Shown here: piece after piece, positions 38,562 through 40,203 of the stretch
Layout: each line of letters opens with the position of its first letter
Position numbering within the stretch: position 1 is the stretch's first letter
Assembly (NCBI GenBank): GCA_944383515.1
Contig: CALWPV010000081.1
Location: 1-40,203, forward strand
Reading direction: 5' to 3'
DNA length: 40,203 nt
DNA from: an uncultured Clostridia bacterium
GTDB taxonomy: Bacteria; Bacillota; Clostridia; Lachnospirales; Bianqueaceae
Notes under the pieces: model-generated
What the model was told of the DNA's origin: nothing
What the model saw: the letters and a program-made list of their open reading frames with translations, nothing else
Databases searched by the model: none
Made by a program: the position numbers and the translations under genes

Positions 38562-38596
38562 GGAAAAAACTTCGACAAATTGCGCGCCGCGCGCGC

Positions 38597-38627
38597 TGTA
38601 TATTTTTGGATGTTTGGTGGCAAACTG
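38597..38627 (+). promoter_or_regulatory. Candidate sigma-G promoter of the spoVA operon
   Basis: TGTATA (38597-38602) and CAAACTG (38621-38627) are separated by 18 bp. These fit the forespore sigma-G pattern (G-ATR, N17-18, CATNNTA) with mismatches in the -10. spoVA operons are sigma-G dependent in Bacillus and C. difficile. The distance to the spoVAA ATG is about 32 nt. Confidence 0.35.
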
Positions 38628-38658
38628 AAGAGTAATTCAACAAGGAGGCGGAGCGGAT

Positions 38659-39276
38659 ATGGAAAAAATTTTATATGTGAAGCCAGCGAAGCAGGCCAAG
38701 GTGATAGGCGGAACTGAAATTCGCGTGAAGGATTTGGCACAGCTGGAGGGAGATCCGCAGTTGGTGGAGGAAATGCTTGGGGTGGTGGTGCTCCGCATTA
38801 AGGGAAATCAGGAAATGAGGCTGTATACGAGTTTTTTGGATATTGCGAAGGCGGTACGTCAGAAGAACCCGCATGTGACGCCGGTTTTGGCAGGGGAAAC
38901 CGATACTCTGGTTATGTATACGCCGCAGAAGAAGCCGGTAAAAAAGGGCGTAGAGCTGGCTAAGGTATTGGTGGTGTGCTTGGTGCTGCTGGTAGGGTCA
39001 GCGCTAACGCTGATGACGTTTCATAACGAGGCATCGATTCCGGCCATTTTATGCAATGTGCATACGCTGCTGACAGGGGAAGAAACGGAGCGGCCGGTGC
39101 TGCTGATTGTGTCGTATGCGGCGGGCATTTTTCTGGGTATCAGCTGCTTTTTTAATCATTTTGGTAAGAAGAAGCTAACGGACGATCCGACACCGGTACA
39201 GGTACAGTTTGTGCAGTATAAGAAAGAAGTAGACGACGCGGTGATCGATGAGCTGGAGGAGCAGCAAGGATCATGA
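38659..39276 (+). CDS. spoVAA: Stage V sporulation protein AA
   Basis: A 205-residue protein matching SpoVAA in length (206 in Bacillus) and layout: a soluble N-terminal domain (MEKILYVKPAKQAKVIGG to about residue 95) and two C-terminal membrane segments (about 102-125 and 145-167), with a charged tail. It is part of the SpoVA inner-membrane assembly that moves Ca-dipicolinate into the forespore and out again at germination. AAGGAGG precedes the ATG, and the stop overlaps spoVAB by ATGA. Confidence 0.92.
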   Translation: MEKILYVKPAKQAKVIGGTEIRVKDLAQLEGDPQLVEEMLGVVVLRIKGNQEMRLYTSFLDIAKAVRQKNPHVTPVLAGETDTLVMYTPQKKPVKKGVELAKVLVVCLVLLVGSALTLMTFHNEASIPAILCNVHTLLTGEETERPVLLIVSYAAGIFLGISCFFNHFGKKKLTDDPTPVQVQFVQYKKEVDDAVIDELEEQQGS

Positions 39277-39695
39277 TAACTGTACTTCAAATTCTTATTG
39301 GCATGATTGCCGGCGTTGTCGTTGCCGGCGGTATTTTTGCTTTTTTAGTGGTCATTGGGATTATTCCCAGGTTAGTGCAGCATACTAAGACGGCACGGTA
39401 TATTTTGCTTTATGAAACGGTGATTAGCGCCGGCGGTGTGCTGGCGGGTTTGACCATGCTGGGCGACCGCTTGCTTACGGGAGCATTCTGGCTGGAGCTT
39501 ATTGTGGGGCTGGGGTATGGCATGTTTGTTGGGTGCTTATGTGTGGCCATTGCCGAGGTACTGGATGTGATACCGATTTTATGTCGGCGCGCCAAACTTG
39601 CGAAAGATTTGCCGTGGCTTTTGTTGATCCTGGGACTGGGGAAAACGGTAGGCGTGCTGATCTATTATTTTATTCCAGGTTTTTTGGTGTTTTGA
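39273..39695 (+). CDS. spoVAB: Stage V sporulation protein AB
   Basis: A 140-residue, very hydrophobic protein with about four membrane helices, the length of SpoVAB (about 141). GLGYGMFVGCLCVAIAEVLD and RRAKLAKDLPWLLLILGLGK are the conserved-looking stretches, the latter typical of the C-terminal half. It starts in the overlap with spoVAA and is followed by a 55-nt gap before spoVAC. Its biochemical role is not known; it belongs to the dipicolinate-transport operon. Confidence 0.92.
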   Translation: MITVLQILIGMIAGVVVAGGIFAFLVVIGIIPRLVQHTKTARYILLYETVISAGGVLAGLTMLGDRLLTGAFWLELIVGLGYGMFVGCLCVAIAEVLDVIPILCRRAKLAKDLPWLLLILGLGKTVGVLIYYFIPGFLVF

Positions 39696-39750
39696 GAAAA
39701 GGAAATCACGAGTGACTCCGGTGATTTGAAAGTAAGGAGCGAATCAAGAA

Positions 39751-40197
39751 ATGAAAGTACAGAAACAAGAATATCAAATGTGGGTGGAAGCAATCTCTCC
39801 CCAAACGAGTTTGTGGGTAGGTTGTATTAAGGCATTTCTCGTTGGCGGTTTCATCTGTGTGCTAGGACAGTGTATTCGAGAGTTTGTGCTTACGTTAGAC
39901 GGCATGGACGAGACAATGGCAAGCAACTGGACAAGCATTTCACTCATTTTTTTAGGCGCATTTGTGACGGGCATTGGCTGGTACGACAATTTGGGGCATT
40001 TTGCCGGCGCCGGATCGATTATTCCGATTACCGGTTTTGCCAACGGAATCGTTGCCTCGGCCATTGAATATAAGAAAGAGGGATTCATTTTAGGCCTTGG
40101 CGCAAAAATGTTTTCCATTGCCGGGCCGGTTTTAGTGTATGGAACGCTGGCGTCTTCCCTGGTAGGGCTTATCTATTGGATTTTTGAGGTGATATAA
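39751..40197 (+). CDS. spoVAC: Stage V sporulation protein AC
   Basis: A 148-residue membrane protein with four to five helices, matching SpoVAC (about 150 residues), which in Bacillus can act as a mechanosensitive channel for dipicolinic acid. Typical segments are SLWVGCIKAFLVGGFICVLG, WTSISLIFLGAFVTGIGWYD and GAGSIIPITGFANGIVASAI, the last being the family's most conserved loop. GTAAGGAG precedes the ATG. The next ATG begins directly after its TAA. Confidence 0.95.
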   Translation: MKVQKQEYQMWVEAISPQTSLWVGCIKAFLVGGFICVLGQCIREFVLTLDGMDETMASNWTSISLIFLGAFVTGIGWYDNLGHFAGAGSIIPITGFANGIVASAIEYKKEGFILGLGAKMFSIAGPVLVYGTLASSLVGLIYWIFEVI

Positions 40198-40203
40198 ATG
40201 GGA
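40198..40203 (+). CDS. spoVAD: Start of spoVAD (cut by the window edge)
   Basis: Only two codons (Met-Gly) are inside the window. GAGGTG lies 6 nt upstream of the ATG, which directly follows the spoVAC stop. spoVAD, coding for the dipicolinate-binding thiolase-like protein, is the expected next gene in this operon. The identity rests on position only. Confidence 0.45.

Noticed and set aside
1-40203. CRISPR arrays, insertion sequences, prophage or toxin-antitoxin modules
   Set aside because: No regularly spaced repeats, transposase, integrase, phage structural gene or recognisable toxin/antitoxin pair was found by reading both strands.

Overview
The window looks like chromosomal DNA of a spore-forming anaerobic Firmicute in class Clostridia, most likely Lachnospiraceae or a close relative. 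The pointers are: spoIIAA-spoIIAB-sigF and spoVAA-AB-AC, a tandem Csp-like subtilase, a WalRK-YycH-YycI cluster, the single-chain long form of PurL, a small CxxC protein resembling DUF6472 (a family I know from Lachnospiraceae), and a sulfite-reductase fusion flavoprotein. Promoters are sigma-A like with 16-17 bp spacers, and Shine-Dalgarno sites are strong. The genus cannot be fixed from the sequence alone.

Layout. 1-620: the 3' part of a decayed endonuclease/exonuclease/phosphatase gene and a solitary tRNA-Ala(GGC). 680-4390: a two-gene ABC exporter operon. 4380-5100: two small leftward genes with a tandem hairpin element between them. 5150-10910: purL and a three-domain Xaa-Pro aminopeptidase. 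10919-14275 (minus): a 1118-residue protein with two subtilase units, both with visible Asp/His/Ser. 14350-25511: eleven co-directional, closely packed genes (nuclease-like/HTH protein, nicotinate phosphoribosyltransferase, rhomboid-like protein, AI-2E family permease, glycerophosphodiesterase, aldose epimerase, WalR, WalK, a small secreted protein, YycH, YycI). 25528-30800: murA with its own promoter and terminator, then rlmH, a P-loop kinase, a small Cys-rich protein and a CoA-disulfide-reductase/rhodanese/sulfite-reductase/ferredoxin fusion. 30800-36870: an A+T-richer accessory stretch with a broken AraC regulator, a DinB-like gene that seems to have lost its start, a methyltransferase, a promoter-leader peptide-terminator unit, a nucleoside phosphorylase, an orphan lipoprotein and an ArsR-type regulator. 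36894-40203: sporulation genes, with spoIIA leftward and spoVA rightward from a shared 230-bp region.

How the genes work together. Cell-wall control (WalRK/YycHI, MurA), purine and NAD supply (PurL, PncB) and the forespore programme (SpoIIAA/SpoIIAB/SigF, then the SpoVA dipicolinate channel) are the recognisable core. The Csp-like subtilase may belong to germination.

The items most worth following up are: a shared PurBox-like motif at identical spacing in the ABC-exporter and purL promoters; the double-triad subtilase; the nuclease-like/HTH gene with a palindrome on its own promoter, translationally coupled to pncB; the four-module sulfur/redox fusion; and the attenuator-like unit at 32.55-32.96 kb. 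All functional statements come from reading the sequence, with no database search.
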